A DNA stretch of 64,000 nucleotides from Pseudomonas sputi (GCF_021603585.1 NZ_BQHI01000007.1:1-64000), one strand, 5' to 3'; shown: positions 33,577 through 43,541, counted from the first letter of the stretch. Numbers and translations: made by a program. Notes: generated by a model not told the origin, from the sequence alone.

Positions 33577-34086
33577 TCAGTCATCCGCCTTGGCGAGCAC
33601 TTCGTTGGTCTTGCGGATACCGGCCTGATCCAGGGTCAGATCGGCTTCGGTGACTTCCAGCGGCGTGATCGGAAACGTGTGGCGCCACTTGGTTTCCGGC
33701 AGGTCGCGATACGCGGCGAGGATGCCGATGAAGCGGCTGCCCTCCTCCACGCTGAGTTTCAGCTCCACGGTTTCACCCGGGCGCAGTTCGAGTTCTTCGC
33801 TGGCCACCAGATCCGGGTTGAGGGATTCCTTGGCGCGCTCGTAGAGGCTGAAGAAATCGGCGTTCTCGAAGGTCACCGGGTGCTTGAGTTCGAACAGGCG
33901 CACCACGATCGGCGACGGACGACCGTTGAGGTCCGGGTTCAGCTGATCGCTGCCGGTCAGCTTCAGGTTGATCTTGGTCACTTTCGAATACGGCGACAGC
34001 GACGAACAACCGGCGAGCAGCACCAACAGGGTGAGCGCGGTCAGTGTCTTGAAAAAAGCGGTCGAGCGGCGAGACATGCGCATCAT
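33577..34086 (-). CDS. tssJ: T6SS outer-membrane lipoprotein TssJ
   Basis: A 169-residue lipoprotein with a signal sequence ending in the lipobox LLAGC (Cys at about 27). The mature beta-sandwich (ITKINLKLTGSDQLNPD onward by about residue 38) is transthyretin-like, with the L1-2 loop and the ENADFFSLYERA segment of the family. It anchors the TssLM complex to the outer membrane. Its ATG overlaps the tagH stop (ATGA). Confidence 0.93.
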   Translation of the reverse strand: MMRMSRRSTAFFKTLTALTLLVLLAGCSSLSPYSKVTKINLKLTGSDQLNPDLNGRPSPIVVRLFELKHPVTFENADFFSLYERAKESLNPDLVASEELELRPGETVELKLSVEEGSRFIGILAAYRDLPETKWRHTFPITPLEVTEADLTLDQAGIRKTNEVLAKADD

Positions 34087-35276
34087 CCTTGGTGGTCGGT
34101 GTGGAGGGTGGAGATCAGGCGAATCTGTTCTTCGTAGGCCTGGGCGAAGTCGCGGGCCAGCAGGCGCTCGCTCCAGTCGTCGTCCTGACGCAGCGCATGG
34201 TGATAACGGTTGAACGCTCTCCAGCGCCCGCCAGCGGTGGCGAGCAACGGCTTGTTGTCGCGCTCGAAACGCAGGGTCAGCTGCTCCGGCGAGAAGTGTT
34301 CCAGAGTGCCGCGTACCGCCGCGCGGCTGGCGGTCAGCAGTGCCACCTGATGCGCCTGCAAATCGCGGAACGCCCGGGAGATCGCCTGCTCGGCCGGCAA
34401 ATGGCCCGGCTTGTGCGGCTGCAACAGGATGTCCAGCGCCTCGCTCGGATCGACGGCGAATTTCAGCGGGTTCTTGTTGGTGCCTTGCACGGTGGTCTGG
34501 GCCAGACGCAATTCGTTCTTCAGCTCGGAGCGGGTACGCAGGCTCTGTTGCAGACCGCCGACGCTCTGGCGCAGCAGACGTGCAGCGTTCAGCGCCAGAG
34601 CTTCACGCTCGTCGTGGCTGAGGTTCTTCACGTTCACGCCAAGGGCCGCGCCGAATTTATCCCAGAAGGTTTCACTCTGACGCTCCACCGCTTTCGGTGC
34701 CGGTGCAGGCTCAGGCGTGGGTTCGACGATCAGCTCCGGCACCATCAGGCTTTCCATGTCGATGCGCGCGTAGTCGGCACGCTGACGGGAGTCTTCAGGG
34801 TCGGTCACCGGCGCGAGCATTTCCTCGAATTCCGAGTACACGCGCTCTTGCTGCTCCAGCGACTTCAACGGGTCGAGGTCGAGGAAGGCGTCGTCCGGGA
34901 TGATGCTGCCGGCGGCACGTGGCAGGCCGACTTCACCGTCGAACGTCGCCGGGTCGCGCACCAGTCGCGCGCGAATTTCGAAGTCGCCCAGCACGTAGGT
35001 GCTGCCGTGCTCGATGCGCACCGGTTCGCCCTTGTGCAAGCGTGCGCCGCTGTCACCGTCCTGCACACCGTTGCTGCTGGTGTCGGTCAGGAAGAACGAA
35101 CCCTCGCGATAGCTGACGATGGCGTGGTGGTTGGACAAGTGCCGCTTGCGGTCAGGGATGATCCAGTCGCAGTCCTCGCCCCGCCCGATCACGCCGCCGG
35201 CCTGTTTGAAGGTCCGCTGGCACAGCTCGGTGGGCACGAACTGCTTGGTGTTCAGCATTTCGAAAACCAATTCCAT
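34083..35276 (-). CDS. tagH: T6SS FHA-domain protein TagH (Fha)
   Basis: A 397-residue protein. An N-terminal forkhead-associated domain (about 15-100) carries the phosphothreonine-binding motifs GVIGRGEDCDW, LSNHHAIV and SNGVQD. A linker with Pro repeats (EPTPEPAPAPK) and a C-terminal TagH-type domain (about 205-395, with LDILLQPHKPGHLPAEQA) follow. In threonine-phosphorylation-controlled T6SSs, Fha is the kinase substrate that promotes assembly, which matches the stk1/stp1 pair in the same operon. Confidence 0.93.
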   Translation of the reverse strand: MELVFEMLNTKQFVPTELCQRTFKQAGGVIGRGEDCDWIIPDRKRHLSNHHAIVSYREGSFFLTDTSSNGVQDGDSGARLHKGEPVRIEHGSTYVLGDFEIRARLVRDPATFDGEVGLPRAAGSIIPDDAFLDLDPLKSLEQQERVYSEFEEMLAPVTDPEDSRQRADYARIDMESLMVPELIVEPTPEPAPAPKAVERQSETFWDKFGAALGVNVKNLSHDEREALALNAARLLRQSVGGLQQSLRTRSELKNELRLAQTTVQGTNKNPLKFAVDPSEALDILLQPHKPGHLPAEQAISRAFRDLQAHQVALLTASRAAVRGTLEHFSPEQLTLRFERDNKPLLATAGGRWRAFNRYHHALRQDDDWSERLLARDFAQAYEEQIRLISTLHTDHQG

Positions 35277-35294
35277 GTTTGATGCTCCTTGCGG

Positions 35295-35435
35295 TCACTT
35301 GCCGCGATTGACCGCCTGCGGATCACCCAGCGGGCGGTAATCGTTATCGTTGAATTTGTAATTGCCGCTGCAACCGCCGAGGCCGCATAGAACGACGAGG
35401 GTCAGCAGGACAGCGTGCCAGTGACGAACAGACAT
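35295..35435 (-). CDS. Small T6SS-associated lipoprotein (OrfX-like)
   Basis: A 46-residue ORF with a signal peptide and lipobox GLGGC (Cys22), followed by a 24-residue hydrophilic tail (SGNYKFNDNDYRPLGDPQ). It has an AGACCCTCTG leader and lies between the sigma-54 activator gene and tagH. The H2-T6SS cluster of P. aeruginosa has an equivalent small gene (orfX) at this position, as I recall. The function is unknown. It is short enough to be missed by ORF length cut-offs. Confidence 0.75.
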   Translation of the reverse strand: MSVRHWHAVLLTLVVLCGLGGCSGNYKFNDNDYRPLGDPQAVNRGK

Positions 35436-35528
35436 CAGAGGGTCTCCAGGTGTAGACAAAGCACAAAGCGCCGACCCTTGCGGGCGGCGCTGAAATAGGT
35501 GTTCGAGGTGAATCCGACGGACTTTCGC

Positions 35529-37064
35529 CTACCCATCGAAATCACCCAGATTGATGTTCAAGCGGCCGAGCCGGTACAACAGCGTGCGGCGCGGCAGGCC
35601 CAGTTCCCGGGCGGCGAGCGTCTGGTTGCCGTCGTTCTTGCGCAGGCAATCGAGCAACAGATTGCGTTCGACCGCTTCCAGTCGTTCGCGCAGATTGAGG
35701 CCGCAGTGGTCTTCCGGCACCGGCGCCGATTCCAGGCGCAGCGAGAAATGTTCGGCCAGCAACTCGCCGCCCTCGCACAACAGCACCGCACGCTCGACCA
35801 GGCCTTTGAGCTCACGCACGTTGCCGGGGAAGGTGTAGCCGGACAGGTGTTCAAGCGCCGCGTCCGACCAGCGCACCGGATCACGTTGCAGGAACGTGCA
35901 GGCCTTGTCGGCGAAGTGTTTGGCCAGGTCGAGGATGTCGCCTTCGCGCTGACGCAGGGCCGGCAATTCGATCGGGAATTGCGCGAGGCGGTAGTACAGG
36001 TCCTCGCGGAATTTGCCTTCGCTGACCAGCACCGACAGATCGCGGTGCGTCGCGGCGATGATGCGCACGTCGATCTTGTGAGTGTCGTTGGAACCCAGCG
36101 GGCGGATCTCGCCTTCCTGCAACACGCGCAGCAACTTGGCTTGCAGCGACAGCGGCATGTCGCCGATTTCATCGAGCAACAGGGTGCCGCCGTTGGCCGC
36201 GTCGAACAGCCCGGCGCGGTCGCGGTCGGCGCCGGTGAAGGCGCCTTTGCGGTAGCCGAACAGCTCGCTTTCCAGCAGGTTTTCCGGGAACGCCGCACAG
36301 TTCTGCACGATGAACGCCTGGGACCGGCGCGGGCCGCAATCGTGGATCGCCCGCGCGACCACTTCCTTGCCGGTGCCGGTCTCGCCACGCAACAGCACGG
36401 TGTACGGGCTGTGCAGGACTTTGCTGATCAGCGAGTAGGTCTGGCGCATCGCCGCGCTCTTGCCGATCAGGCCGTAGCCGCTGGCACTCGGCAGGCTGCG
36501 CACCACCGGCGCGGCAGCGTTCACTGGCTGGCGCAGACGCTGTAGCAAGTGCAACTGGCCGAGCACGAACGAACCGAGCTGGCCGAGGGAATCGGCAAAG
36601 CCTTGCAGGTCGATGCGGCGACGACTGGCGCACAACAACAGGCCTTCGACAGCCTTCTGCTGATTGACCAGCGGCACGCACAACAGCGACTGCCACGGCA
36701 CGGAAGACGCCGGCAGAAAACTGGTTTCATGCAGGCTGCCGCCCAGGTCGTCGAAGCACACCACGCGGTTCTGGCACAGGGCGAACTGCAACAGTTGCTC
36801 GCCGTTGTAGTCCGCCGGCAGGCTCGCCGCGCTGCGCGGTTGCAGCACACCGTCGAGGCATTCGGCATTCATCCCCAGCGACGTGTGCGTGGCGTCAAGC
36901 AAGTACAGCTGGGTCAGTTCACAAGCACTCAGCCCGGCCAGACCGCGCACGAAGTCACCCAGCAGCGCAGCACCGTCCGCCGCCCGCGACAGGCTGGCGA
37001 ACTGCGCCAGCAAGGCTTCGGCATAGAGCAGTGGCTGCGGCACTTGGGTGAACATCACACTCAC
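35529..37064 (-). CDS. vasH: Sigma-54-dependent T6SS activator (Sfa2/VasH-like)
   Basis: A 511-residue enhancer-binding protein. A GAF-like N-terminal domain (about 15-170) precedes an AAA+ domain (about 195-430) with Walker A GETGTGKE (about 226), the sigma-54 contact loop GAFTGA (about 274) and the Walker [14 protein letters not shown] segment. A C-terminal Fis-type HTH ([21 protein letters not shown]) ends the protein. It has no receiver domain. It probably activates RpoN-dependent promoters of the system, such as hcp genes elsewhere; no sigma-54 site was identified in the window. Confidence 0.93.
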   Translation of the reverse strand: MSVMFTQVPQPLLYAEALLAQFASLSRAADGAALLGDFVRGLAGLSACELTQLYLLDATHTSLGMNAECLDGVLQPRSAASLPADYNGEQLLQFALCQNRVVCFDDLGGSLHETSFLPASSVPWQSLLCVPLVNQQKAVEGLLLCASRRRIDLQGFADSLGQLGSFVLGQLHLLQRLRQPVNAAAPVVRSLPSASGYGLIGKSAAMRQTYSLISKVLHSPYTVLLRGETGTGKEVVARAIHDCGPRRSQAFIVQNCAAFPENLLESELFGYRKGAFTGADRDRAGLFDAANGGTLLLDEIGDMPLSLQAKLLRVLQEGEIRPLGSNDTHKIDVRIIAATHRDLSVLVSEGKFREDLYYRLAQFPIELPALRQREGDILDLAKHFADKACTFLQRDPVRWSDAALEHLSGYTFPGNVRELKGLVERAVLLCEGGELLAEHFSLRLESAPVPEDHCGLNLRERLEAVERNLLLDCLRKNDGNQTLAARELGLPRRTLLYRLGRLNINLGDFDG

Positions 37065-37065
37065 C

Positions 37066-39723
37066 TCAGGCGAACTCGCAGGTCACGCTGGCTTCACCGT
37101 CGAGCGTCGCATGCACGCGCTTGAGGCTTTCACCGGTGGCCATGGCGTCGAGCAGGCGGTCGGCCACCAGCGGCAGTACGTGCTGATCGAGCAAGTGGTC
37201 GATCAGGCGTGCACCGCTTTCGCTTTGGGTGCAACGCTCGGACAGGTGATCGACGAGGTTCTGGCACCAGCTGAAATCCAGCTGACGACGGTTCAGGCGC
37301 TCGCCCAGACGACCGAGCTTGATCTCGATCAGCTCGCGCAGCACCGGGCCGCCGACCGGGTAGTACGGCACCACTTTCATCCGCGCCAGCAGCGCCGGTT
37401 TGAAGTGCTTGCTGAGCACCGGGCGAATGGTCTCTTCCAGCACTTCGGCGGTCGGACGCGCACCGTCTTCGCAGAGGTCGCTGATCTTGTCGCTGCCCAG
37501 GTTCGAGGTCATCAGGATCAACGTATTGCGGAAGTCGATCTCGCGCCCTTCGCCGTCGTTGGCCACGCCTTTATCGAAGATTTGGTAGAACAGGTTGAGC
37601 ACGTCCGGGTCGGCCTTCTCGACTTCATCGAGCAGCACCACCGAGTACGGCTTCTGGCGCACGGCTTCGGTGAGCATGCCGCCCTCGCCGTAACCGACGT
37701 AGCCTGGCGGTGCACCGATCAGGCGCGAAACGGTGTGCTTCTCCTGAAACTCGGACATGTTGATGGTGGTGATGAAACGATCGCCGCCGTACAGCAGATC
37801 GGCGAGTGCCAGTGCGGTTTCAGTCTTGCCGACGCCGCTTGGGCCGACCAGCAGGAACACGCCGACCGGTGCGTCCGGCTTGTTCAGGCCGGCAGCGGTG
37901 GCGCGCATCGAGCGATCCAGTGCGTGCACGGCTTGTTCCTGGCCACGGATGCGGGTGCGCAGGTCGGTGGCGAAACTCGCCACCTTGGCGTTGTGTTCGC
38001 GGGCCAGTTGCGCCAGCGGCACGCCAGTCCAGGCGCTGATCACTTCGGCCACCAGACGCGGGCAGACTTCGAAGCTGACCAGACGCTCCTTGACCTGAGC
38101 GGCGGTCAGGGCGCTGTGGGTTTCGTTGAGTTGCGCTTCCAGTGCTTCGACGCTCTGGCCTTCTTCAACTTCAGCAGCAACGGTTTCGATCACCGTGCCT
38201 TCGGCGTCTTCTTCAACAGTCACTGTCGGCTCGACCGCAGCGGCTTCACGGGCCTTGGCCAGTTGCTGACGCAGTTCCAGCAGGCGCTCGGCCAGTTGTT
38301 TTTGTTCGGTCCACTGGGTTTCAAGTGCGACCCTTTCCGCTTCGGCTTCGTCCAGACGCGCTTCCAGTGCCTCCAGCGCTTCGTGGTCGATCAGCAGACC
38401 GGCTTCGGCATCACGGCGCAGGGCCTGACGCTGGCGGCCACCTTCAGCCAGTTCGCCACGCAGGCGCTCCAGGCTTTCCGGGGCCGCGGCGAGGCTGATG
38501 CGAACACGGGCGCACGCGGTGTCGAGCACGTCGACGGCCTTGTCCGGCAGTTGCCGACCGGCCAGGTAACGGGCGGACAGTTCCGCTGCCGACACCACCG
38601 CGTCATCGCGCAGATAGATGCCGTGGCTCTTTTCATAGACTTGCGCCAGGCCACGCAGGATGGTCACGGCTTCGCTCACGGTCGGTTCGTGCAGTTGAAC
38701 CGGTTGGAAACGGCGGGCCAGTGCCGGGTCTTTCTCGAAGTATTTCTTGTACTCGGCCCAGGTGGTCGCGGCGATGGTGCGCAGCTCGCCACGGGCCAGC
38801 GCCGGCTTCAACAGGTTGGCCGCGTCGGAACCGCCGGCATTGCCGCCCGCGCCGATCAGGGTGTGGGCCTCGTCGATGAACAGGATGATCGGCTTCGGCG
38901 AGGCTTTGACTTCGTCGATCACGCCTTTCAGACGACGTTCGAATTCACCTTTGACGCTGGCGCCGGCCTGCAACAGGCCCATGTCCAGCGACAGCAACTC
39001 GACGCCCTTGAGCACCTGCGGCACTTCACCGGCCGCGATGCGCGAGGCCAGGCCTTCGACGATGGCTGTTTTCCCGACACCGGCTTCACCGACCACGATC
39101 GGGTTGTTCTTGCGGCGACGGGCGAGGATGTCGACCATCTGCCGGATCGCGCCATCGCGGCACAGCACCGGGTCGAGTTTGCCGTCACGGGCCTGTTGGG
39201 TCAGGTTGTGAGTGAAGCGCTCCAGCAGCGATTCGCCCTGGGCGGCCGGTTTGCCGTTGGCCGCGGCTTGAGGCTGTTGCGACAGGGCAAATTCCTTCAG
39301 GCGATCGATGTTCAGTTTGGCCAGCAACGGCTGATAGCGGCTGCCGGCGTAGCGCATCGGGTTGCGCAGCAGCGCGAGGATCAGCGCCGCGTCTTCGACC
39401 GAGGTCTGGCCCAGTTCAAGGTTGGCCACCAGCAGCGCGTCTTGCAGCCACTGCACCAGTTCCGGGGCGAACACCGGGTTGCGCGAAGCGCTGTGCTCGA
39501 CCCGCGATTGCAGCGCGGCGCTCAGTTCGCCAGCGTCAACGTCGGCATCCTGCAGTGCACGGGAAAGCAGCCCGTTCGGACGCTCCAGCAGGCCGAGCAG
39601 CAAGTCTTCGACCAGAATCTTGCTGCCGCCACGGGCCACGCAGCGCTCGGCCGAACGTTCCAGATCGCGACGGGTTTCGGCGTCCAGCGCCTGGATAAGT
39701 TGTTGCAGGTCTACGTTGATCAT
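37066..39723 (-). CDS. clpV: T6SS sheath-recycling ATPase ClpV (TssH)
   Basis: An 885-residue AAA+ unfoldase of the ClpV subfamily. The N-domain (about 1-160) binds the contracted TssC sheath. The first ATPase domain has Walker A GEAGVGKT (about 210) and the second GPSGVGKT (about 625). Between them lies the ClpB-like coiled-coil middle domain (about 410-540), here longer and Glu/Ala-rich. It disassembles contracted TssBC sheaths for reuse. It starts 11 bp after tssG. Confidence 0.96.
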   Translation of the reverse strand: MINVDLQQLIQALDAETRRDLERSAERCVARGGSKILVEDLLLGLLERPNGLLSRALQDADVDAGELSAALQSRVEHSASRNPVFAPELVQWLQDALLVANLELGQTSVEDAALILALLRNPMRYAGSRYQPLLAKLNIDRLKEFALSQQPQAAANGKPAAQGESLLERFTHNLTQQARDGKLDPVLCRDGAIRQMVDILARRRKNNPIVVGEAGVGKTAIVEGLASRIAAGEVPQVLKGVELLSLDMGLLQAGASVKGEFERRLKGVIDEVKASPKPIILFIDEAHTLIGAGGNAGGSDAANLLKPALARGELRTIAATTWAEYKKYFEKDPALARRFQPVQLHEPTVSEAVTILRGLAQVYEKSHGIYLRDDAVVSAAELSARYLAGRQLPDKAVDVLDTACARVRISLAAAPESLERLRGELAEGGRQRQALRRDAEAGLLIDHEALEALEARLDEAEAERVALETQWTEQKQLAERLLELRQQLAKAREAAAVEPTVTVEEDAEGTVIETVAAEVEEGQSVEALEAQLNETHSALTAAQVKERLVSFEVCPRLVAEVISAWTGVPLAQLAREHNAKVASFATDLRTRIRGQEQAVHALDRSMRATAAGLNKPDAPVGVFLLVGPSGVGKTETALALADLLYGGDRFITTINMSEFQEKHTVSRLIGAPPGYVGYGEGGMLTEAVRQKPYSVVLLDEVEKADPDVLNLFYQIFDKGVANDGEGREIDFRNTLILMTSNLGSDKISDLCEDGARPTAEVLEETIRPVLSKHFKPALLARMKVVPYYPVGGPVLRELIEIKLGRLGERLNRRQLDFSWCQNLVDHLSERCTQSESGARLIDHLLDQHVLPLVADRLLDAMATGESLKRVHATLDGEASVTCEFA

Positions 39724-39734
39724 GGCTCACGTCC

Positions 39735-40742
39735 TTAATGAATTTTGCTGCCCAAGGTCACCACGCCGTCTGCTTTTTCGCAGCCCAGCCAACTGGTCCA
39801 CCCCAGGCGACAGTCGTTCTTCTCGCCAATGCGCAGTTCGCGGATTTCTTCCGGACGCAGCACCAGGCGAATGTCGTAATCGAGCGGGTCACGCAAGGTG
39901 AACCGCACCAGCGCGCAGAGCGGCTGGTAACCGAAACCGATGGGCAGGAATTCGTGGAATCGCTCCCAGTCGAGTTCGGTGATGTGGATGCGGAATTTGC
40001 CGCTGCGATCGCGCACGCGTTCGCCCAGCACCAGGTCTTCACCCAGCACGCTGTTGGCGAAGCCGAGGCGGTTGCGCTGCTCTTCGAGGATTTCCACGCG
40101 GCGCTCGATGCATTGCTCGATGACCAGGTCTTCGTGCTTGAAGTAGTAACGCAGCACCGCTTCGATCAGCGCCGCCGAGTGCGCCCGCAGACTGAGCAGG
40201 CCGAGGTACGGCAGCAGGCGTTTCCAGTTCAGTTCCTTGGCCTTGCGGATCTCGTCGCCGCCGAGGCCGATCAGGGCGAACAGCTGCGAGGAAAACGGGT
40301 CGACCGCGCCACTCTGGAAGCTCGCGCGGTAGCGGTACTTGCGCCAGATCGGCAGCATCAGCCGTTGCAGGCGATGGTGGAACAGGTCGAGAAAGTTGCG
40401 CGTCGGGTTGCCGTCTTCGCTGTCGCCCAGGGCTTGCTCGCCATAGAACGCCGGCAGCGGCGAACCGGAGCCGACCAGGCCGATCAGGTTGAACCGCAGG
40501 CGCGCGCGCATCTGCCCGTGCTCTTCGAAAAACTCCACGCGATCGACGTCGCTGCGCGGAAATCCGAGGCTCGGGTTGGCCTGGAATTCCAGCTGGTCGT
40601 ACAAATCGTCTTCGCTCAGGTACGGGTGCGCATCGCGCAGCCGGTCGATCACCAGCAGCACGGCCTGAAACAGCGAGTACTCGCGTATTACCTTCGTCAG
40701 CCCGCTTAAAGCAGGGGCTGCAGGCCCATACGTGGTGTCCAT
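39735..40742 (-). CDS. tssG: T6SS baseplate protein TssG
   Basis: A 335-residue TssG (ImpH/VasB). Family features are the N-terminal FQAVLLVIDRLRDAHP, the RVEFFEEHGQMRARLRFNLIGLVGSGSPLP segment (about residues 63-92) and a conserved NFLDLFHHRLQRL. With TssF it forms the baseplate wedge. Its start lies inside the 3' end of tssF (37-bp overlap), as is common for this gene pair and implies coupled translation. Confidence 0.94.
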   Translation of the reverse strand: MDTTYGPAAPALSGLTKVIREYSLFQAVLLVIDRLRDAHPYLSEDDLYDQLEFQANPSLGFPRSDVDRVEFFEEHGQMRARLRFNLIGLVGSGSPLPAFYGEQALGDSEDGNPTRNFLDLFHHRLQRLMLPIWRKYRYRASFQSGAVDPFSSQLFALIGLGGDEIRKAKELNWKRLLPYLGLLSLRAHSAALIEAVLRYYFKHEDLVIEQCIERRVEILEEQRNRLGFANSVLGEDLVLGERVRDRSGKFRIHITELDWERFHEFLPIGFGYQPLCALVRFTLRDPLDYDIRLVLRPEEIRELRIGEKNDCRLGWTSWLGCEKADGVVTLGSKIH

Positions 40743-42493
40743 TGGTACACCTCTCCCTGTGTGCTTTTTACCCGCAGCTCATGGAATGAATTGAGACTGG
40801 CGTAAAGCGCGAAAAACTCGTTGAGAACCGAGGCGAAGACGAACAGGTCGCCCTCACCGATATACCCTTCCGGGTCGATGGTCAGTTCGGTGCGCAAACC
40901 GCGCACCGGCAAACCACGGTGCAAGCGGTCCACGTGGTGATGCTTGATGTGCTTGAGGCCGCCGAGCAGGCGTTTGCTGACCTTCTCCGCGTGCTGGTCG
41001 TAGTAGCGCGGCAGGTCGTAGGTTTCGAGAATCACCTTCAGTGCATTGACGTCGGCCAGCGACAGATAGTTAAGCGACATGTTGCTGATCAGCTTCCACA
41101 GGAAGTCACGGTTCAGCGGCGGCGCGAAACTGGAAGTGGCCGGGGTGATGTTGCGGAAACTCAGGAACTCCGGGGTCTCTTCGCACGCCATGCAGATCTG
41201 CCCGAGCTTGAGTTTGCGCGGCAGGTTCTGGTTGGTGCAGACCAGCTCGATCGACAGGGTTTCGTGGGCTTCGGTGTGGCGGATGCCGAAGCTCAGGTAG
41301 GTGTCGAGGCCGTCGTGCAGCAGCGACGAACGCTGGCGGATGCTGTAATGCGGACGGCTGTTGGGCACGTCGAAACTTGGGTCGTGCTCGAAGGATTCGA
41401 ACGGCACGTATTCCTGATAACCGAGGCCGCCGGGTTTCCAGCCAGTCACGGTCTCCACCGAGAACACGCCGCAGTTTTCCAGATCGTATTCGGCCGGCAG
41501 CAGCAGGTATTCGTCCTGTTTGCCGTCGAGGCGGATCGGCAGCGCGTCGTGCTTGAACAGGTTGACGATCGGCGTGCAGAACAGCTTCACGTTATCCAGG
41601 GTCGGACGCATGCGCATGATGCCGCTCTTGCGGATGTCGAAGCGCAATTCCAGGCCGCGCATCTGCTTGAGCGTGTCTTCCGGCAGCGCCTTGAGAATGT
41701 CGAGGCCGTGGACATCAACGAACAGGAACTTGTCCTGGAAGGCGAAGTATTCCTGCAGATAGCGATAGCCGCGGAAGGTGTTCAGCGGATACGGGATCAG
41801 CGCTTCTTCTTCGGCAAAGCCCACCGGTTTGACCCGATCGCCCGGAATCTTGAACGCCATCGGCTTGCCGCTCACGCCATCGATCGGCTTGCCGGCGCCG
41901 TCGAGCGGGATCAGTTCGATGCCGTCGAGGTTGCGCAGCAGGCTCAGGTAGAGCATCTGGCTGATGTAGCGCTCGCCGGCAAAGTGCAGGCGCAGTTTGC
42001 TCAGCTCCAGCTCGCCGAGGTGGCCGTCGGCACTCATCTCCAGGCGCAGGCTGAGCAACGAACCGTCGCCTTTCACCGAGTAGTTCAGCGCGGCCAGATC
42101 CAGCGCCATGACTTCGGTCGGGTAGCAGGTGCGGAAGCGGCAACGCACGTCTTCGATCGGCACGCTCTCGATCGGCGTGTCACGCTCGACCTTTAGCGCC
42201 GGACCCGAACGCTTGAGCGGGTCGAACTGCAGAATGCTGAACGCCGGCAGCGGGCGCATGTAGTTCGGCCAGAGCAACTGCATCAGGGAATGGCTGAGCT
42301 CCGGCAACTCGTCATCGAGCTTCTGGCGCAGCCGCCCGGTCAGAAACGCAAAGCCTTCCAGCAACCGCTCCACATCCGGATCCCGCCCGGCCTGCCCCAG
42401 GAACGGCGCCAACGCCGGACTACGCTCGGCGAAACGGCGGCCCAGTTGGCGCAGTGCGGTGAGTTCGCTTTGGTAGTAGTGGTTAAAGGACAC
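40706..42493 (-). CDS. tssF: T6SS baseplate protein TssF
   Basis: A 595-residue TssF (ImpG/VasA) of normal size, recognised by YYQSELTALRQLGRRFAERSP at the N-terminus (split over residues 6-26) and the following FLGQAGRDPDVERLLEGFAFL region. It pairs with TssG in the baseplate wedge around the VgrG hub. In other H2-type clusters tssF directly follows tssE; here about 3.2 kb of payload cassette separates them. Confidence 0.95.
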   Translation of the reverse strand: MSFNHYYQSELTALRQLGRRFAERSPALAPFLGQAGRDPDVERLLEGFAFLTGRLRQKLDDELPELSHSLMQLLWPNYMRPLPAFSILQFDPLKRSGPALKVERDTPIESVPIEDVRCRFRTCYPTEVMALDLAALNYSVKGDGSLLSLRLEMSADGHLGELELSKLRLHFAGERYISQMLYLSLLRNLDGIELIPLDGAGKPIDGVSGKPMAFKIPGDRVKPVGFAEEEALIPYPLNTFRGYRYLQEYFAFQDKFLFVDVHGLDILKALPEDTLKQMRGLELRFDIRKSGIMRMRPTLDNVKLFCTPIVNLFKHDALPIRLDGKQDEYLLLPAEYDLENCGVFSVETVTGWKPGGLGYQEYVPFESFEHDPSFDVPNSRPHYSIRQRSSLLHDGLDTYLSFGIRHTEAHETLSIELVCTNQNLPRKLKLGQICMACEETPEFLSFRNITPATSSFAPPLNRDFLWKLISNMSLNYLSLADVNALKVILETYDLPRYYDQHAEKVSKRLLGGLKHIKHHHVDRLHRGLPVRGLRTELTIDPEGYIGEGDLFVFASVLNEFFALYASLNSFHELRVKSTQGEVYQWTPRMGLQPLL

Positions 42494-42520
42494 GGGTTAC
42501 CTGCCTGGTAGTGGAACTCA

Positions 42521-42952
42521 TCAAAAAAATATCCTGTAGAGCGCAACCGTCACGCCGGCGCAGAAGTAACCGGCGATCAGGAGGTATGGCACAAGCAGGA
42601 TCCAGCCGTAGGCCATGAAAGCACTGTCGAACGGCCCGACGACCAGGCTGCACAAGCCATAAAGCATCCAGGGCACCGCGTAGAAAGGGATGATCTTCAA
42701 CGGCGCCAGCCAGACCATTCGCAGCGCCTGCTGCTCATTGCGGCTCTTCGCGGCCCGCGATACCCACAGCGCAAACAACAACAGTCCGGGCATGCCGAAC
42801 CACAACAGATACACCCAGTGGGTCTCGGACGAATCGAATGTCGAATATTCGCCAATCCACAGGCCATAGGATGAAAACGCGAGCATGGCCAAGAATGGCG
42901 TCCACAAGGCACCCATGAAAAAACTCAGCTGCGCGCGGCTGAGGATGGGCAT
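42521..42952 (-). CDS. Small polytopic membrane protein, cassette gene 5
   Basis: A 143-residue protein with about four hydrophobic helices (FFMGALWTPFLAMLAFSSYGL, HWVYLLWFGMPGLLLFALW, IIPFYAVPWMLYGLCSLVV, WILLVPYLLIAGYFCAGVTV). No family is recognised. The ATG at 42952 is my choice; a TTG nine codons upstream would overlap the previous gene. As the last member of the membrane-protein set behind the PAAR/lipase-like effector, it may be an immunity protein. Confidence 0.6.
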   Translation of the reverse strand: MPILSRAQLSFFMGALWTPFLAMLAFSSYGLWIGEYSTFDSSETHWVYLLWFGMPGLLLFALWVSRAAKSRNEQQALRMVWLAPLKIIPFYAVPWMLYGLCSLVVGPFDSAFMAYGWILLVPYLLIAGYFCAGVTVALYRIFF

Positions 42953-42969
42953 CTGGTTCGATACCCCGA

Positions 42970-43413
42970 TCACGGGCAAGCCCTCATCTGCGAAACCACG
43001 TCCTGCGAAGCAATCGCAGGCAATGCCTGCCGCATCAACGCGCGCTTTTCCAGGCGCAGCTCAATGACCTGCGTGGCCAGAATCGCCAGCAACGTCACCC
43101 CCCCCTGAGCCACGGTGTAGAACAGCGCCCGCAACGGGTTGTCGGGCACCATCATGAATAGAATCCAAGAGACCATCAGCGCGAGCAGGCCGAGTTTTGC
43201 CCATAGCTTCGGGAACACAGCGGCCAGTGCGTTCACCGCGAAAAAAATATAAATGAACATGTAATGTGCGATGCCGATGCCCACGCCACGGGTGGTGAAG
43301 CCGCCGTTGAATGCTTTGTAGGCAACGACCACTGCGTCGTTCAGGAAAACGTACGCAACACATCCAGCGGCATGGAAAGCCAGGTTCATGGCAACGCGGG
43401 CGTAGATGTTCAT
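42970..43413 (-). CDS. Small polytopic membrane protein, cassette gene 4
   Basis: A 147-residue protein with four predicted helices (AFHAAGCVAYVFLNDAVVV, YMFIYIFFAVNALAAVF, LGLLALMVSWILFMMV, LFYTVAQGGVTLLAILA) and a basic C-terminus. Its ATG at 43413 overlaps the TGA of the 43-codon ORF (ATGA), which supports both genes. No family is recognised. It belongs to the putative immunity set of the cassette. Confidence 0.65.
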   Translation of the reverse strand: MNIYARVAMNLAFHAAGCVAYVFLNDAVVVAYKAFNGGFTTRGVGIGIAHYMFIYIFFAVNALAAVFPKLWAKLGLLALMVSWILFMMVPDNPLRALFYTVAQGGVTLLAILATQVIELRLEKRALMRQALPAIASQDVVSQMRACP

Positions 43414-43541
43414 GCCGGCTTCACATTCCCGTACCAAGTACCTGCACCATGAATTGCGACGACAGACGCCAGAACGATGTAGGTCAGCAAACGATGCCAG
43501 CTCGAATCGCTGTCAGCCACTCCCGCCAGATATCCCTGCAT
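43410..43541 (-). CDS. 43-residue single-pass membrane peptide, cassette gene 3
   Basis: A short ORF beginning MQGYLAGVADSDSSWHR, with one hydrophobic helix (LLTYIVLASVVAIHGAG) and ending in YGNVKPA. GGAG lies 6 bases before its ATG, the ATG directly follows the TAA of the previous gene, and its TGA overlaps the next gene's ATG. These three features make translation plausible despite its size. It could be a small immunity or toxin-modulating peptide, or a remnant of a longer gene. Confidence 0.5.
   Translation of the reverse strand: MQGYLAGVADSDSSWHRLLTYIVLASVVAIHGAGTWYGNVKPA

Noticed and set aside
37048-39738. Plus-strand ORF (896 codons) opposite clpV
   Set aside because: Antisense shadow of ClpV; no family features.
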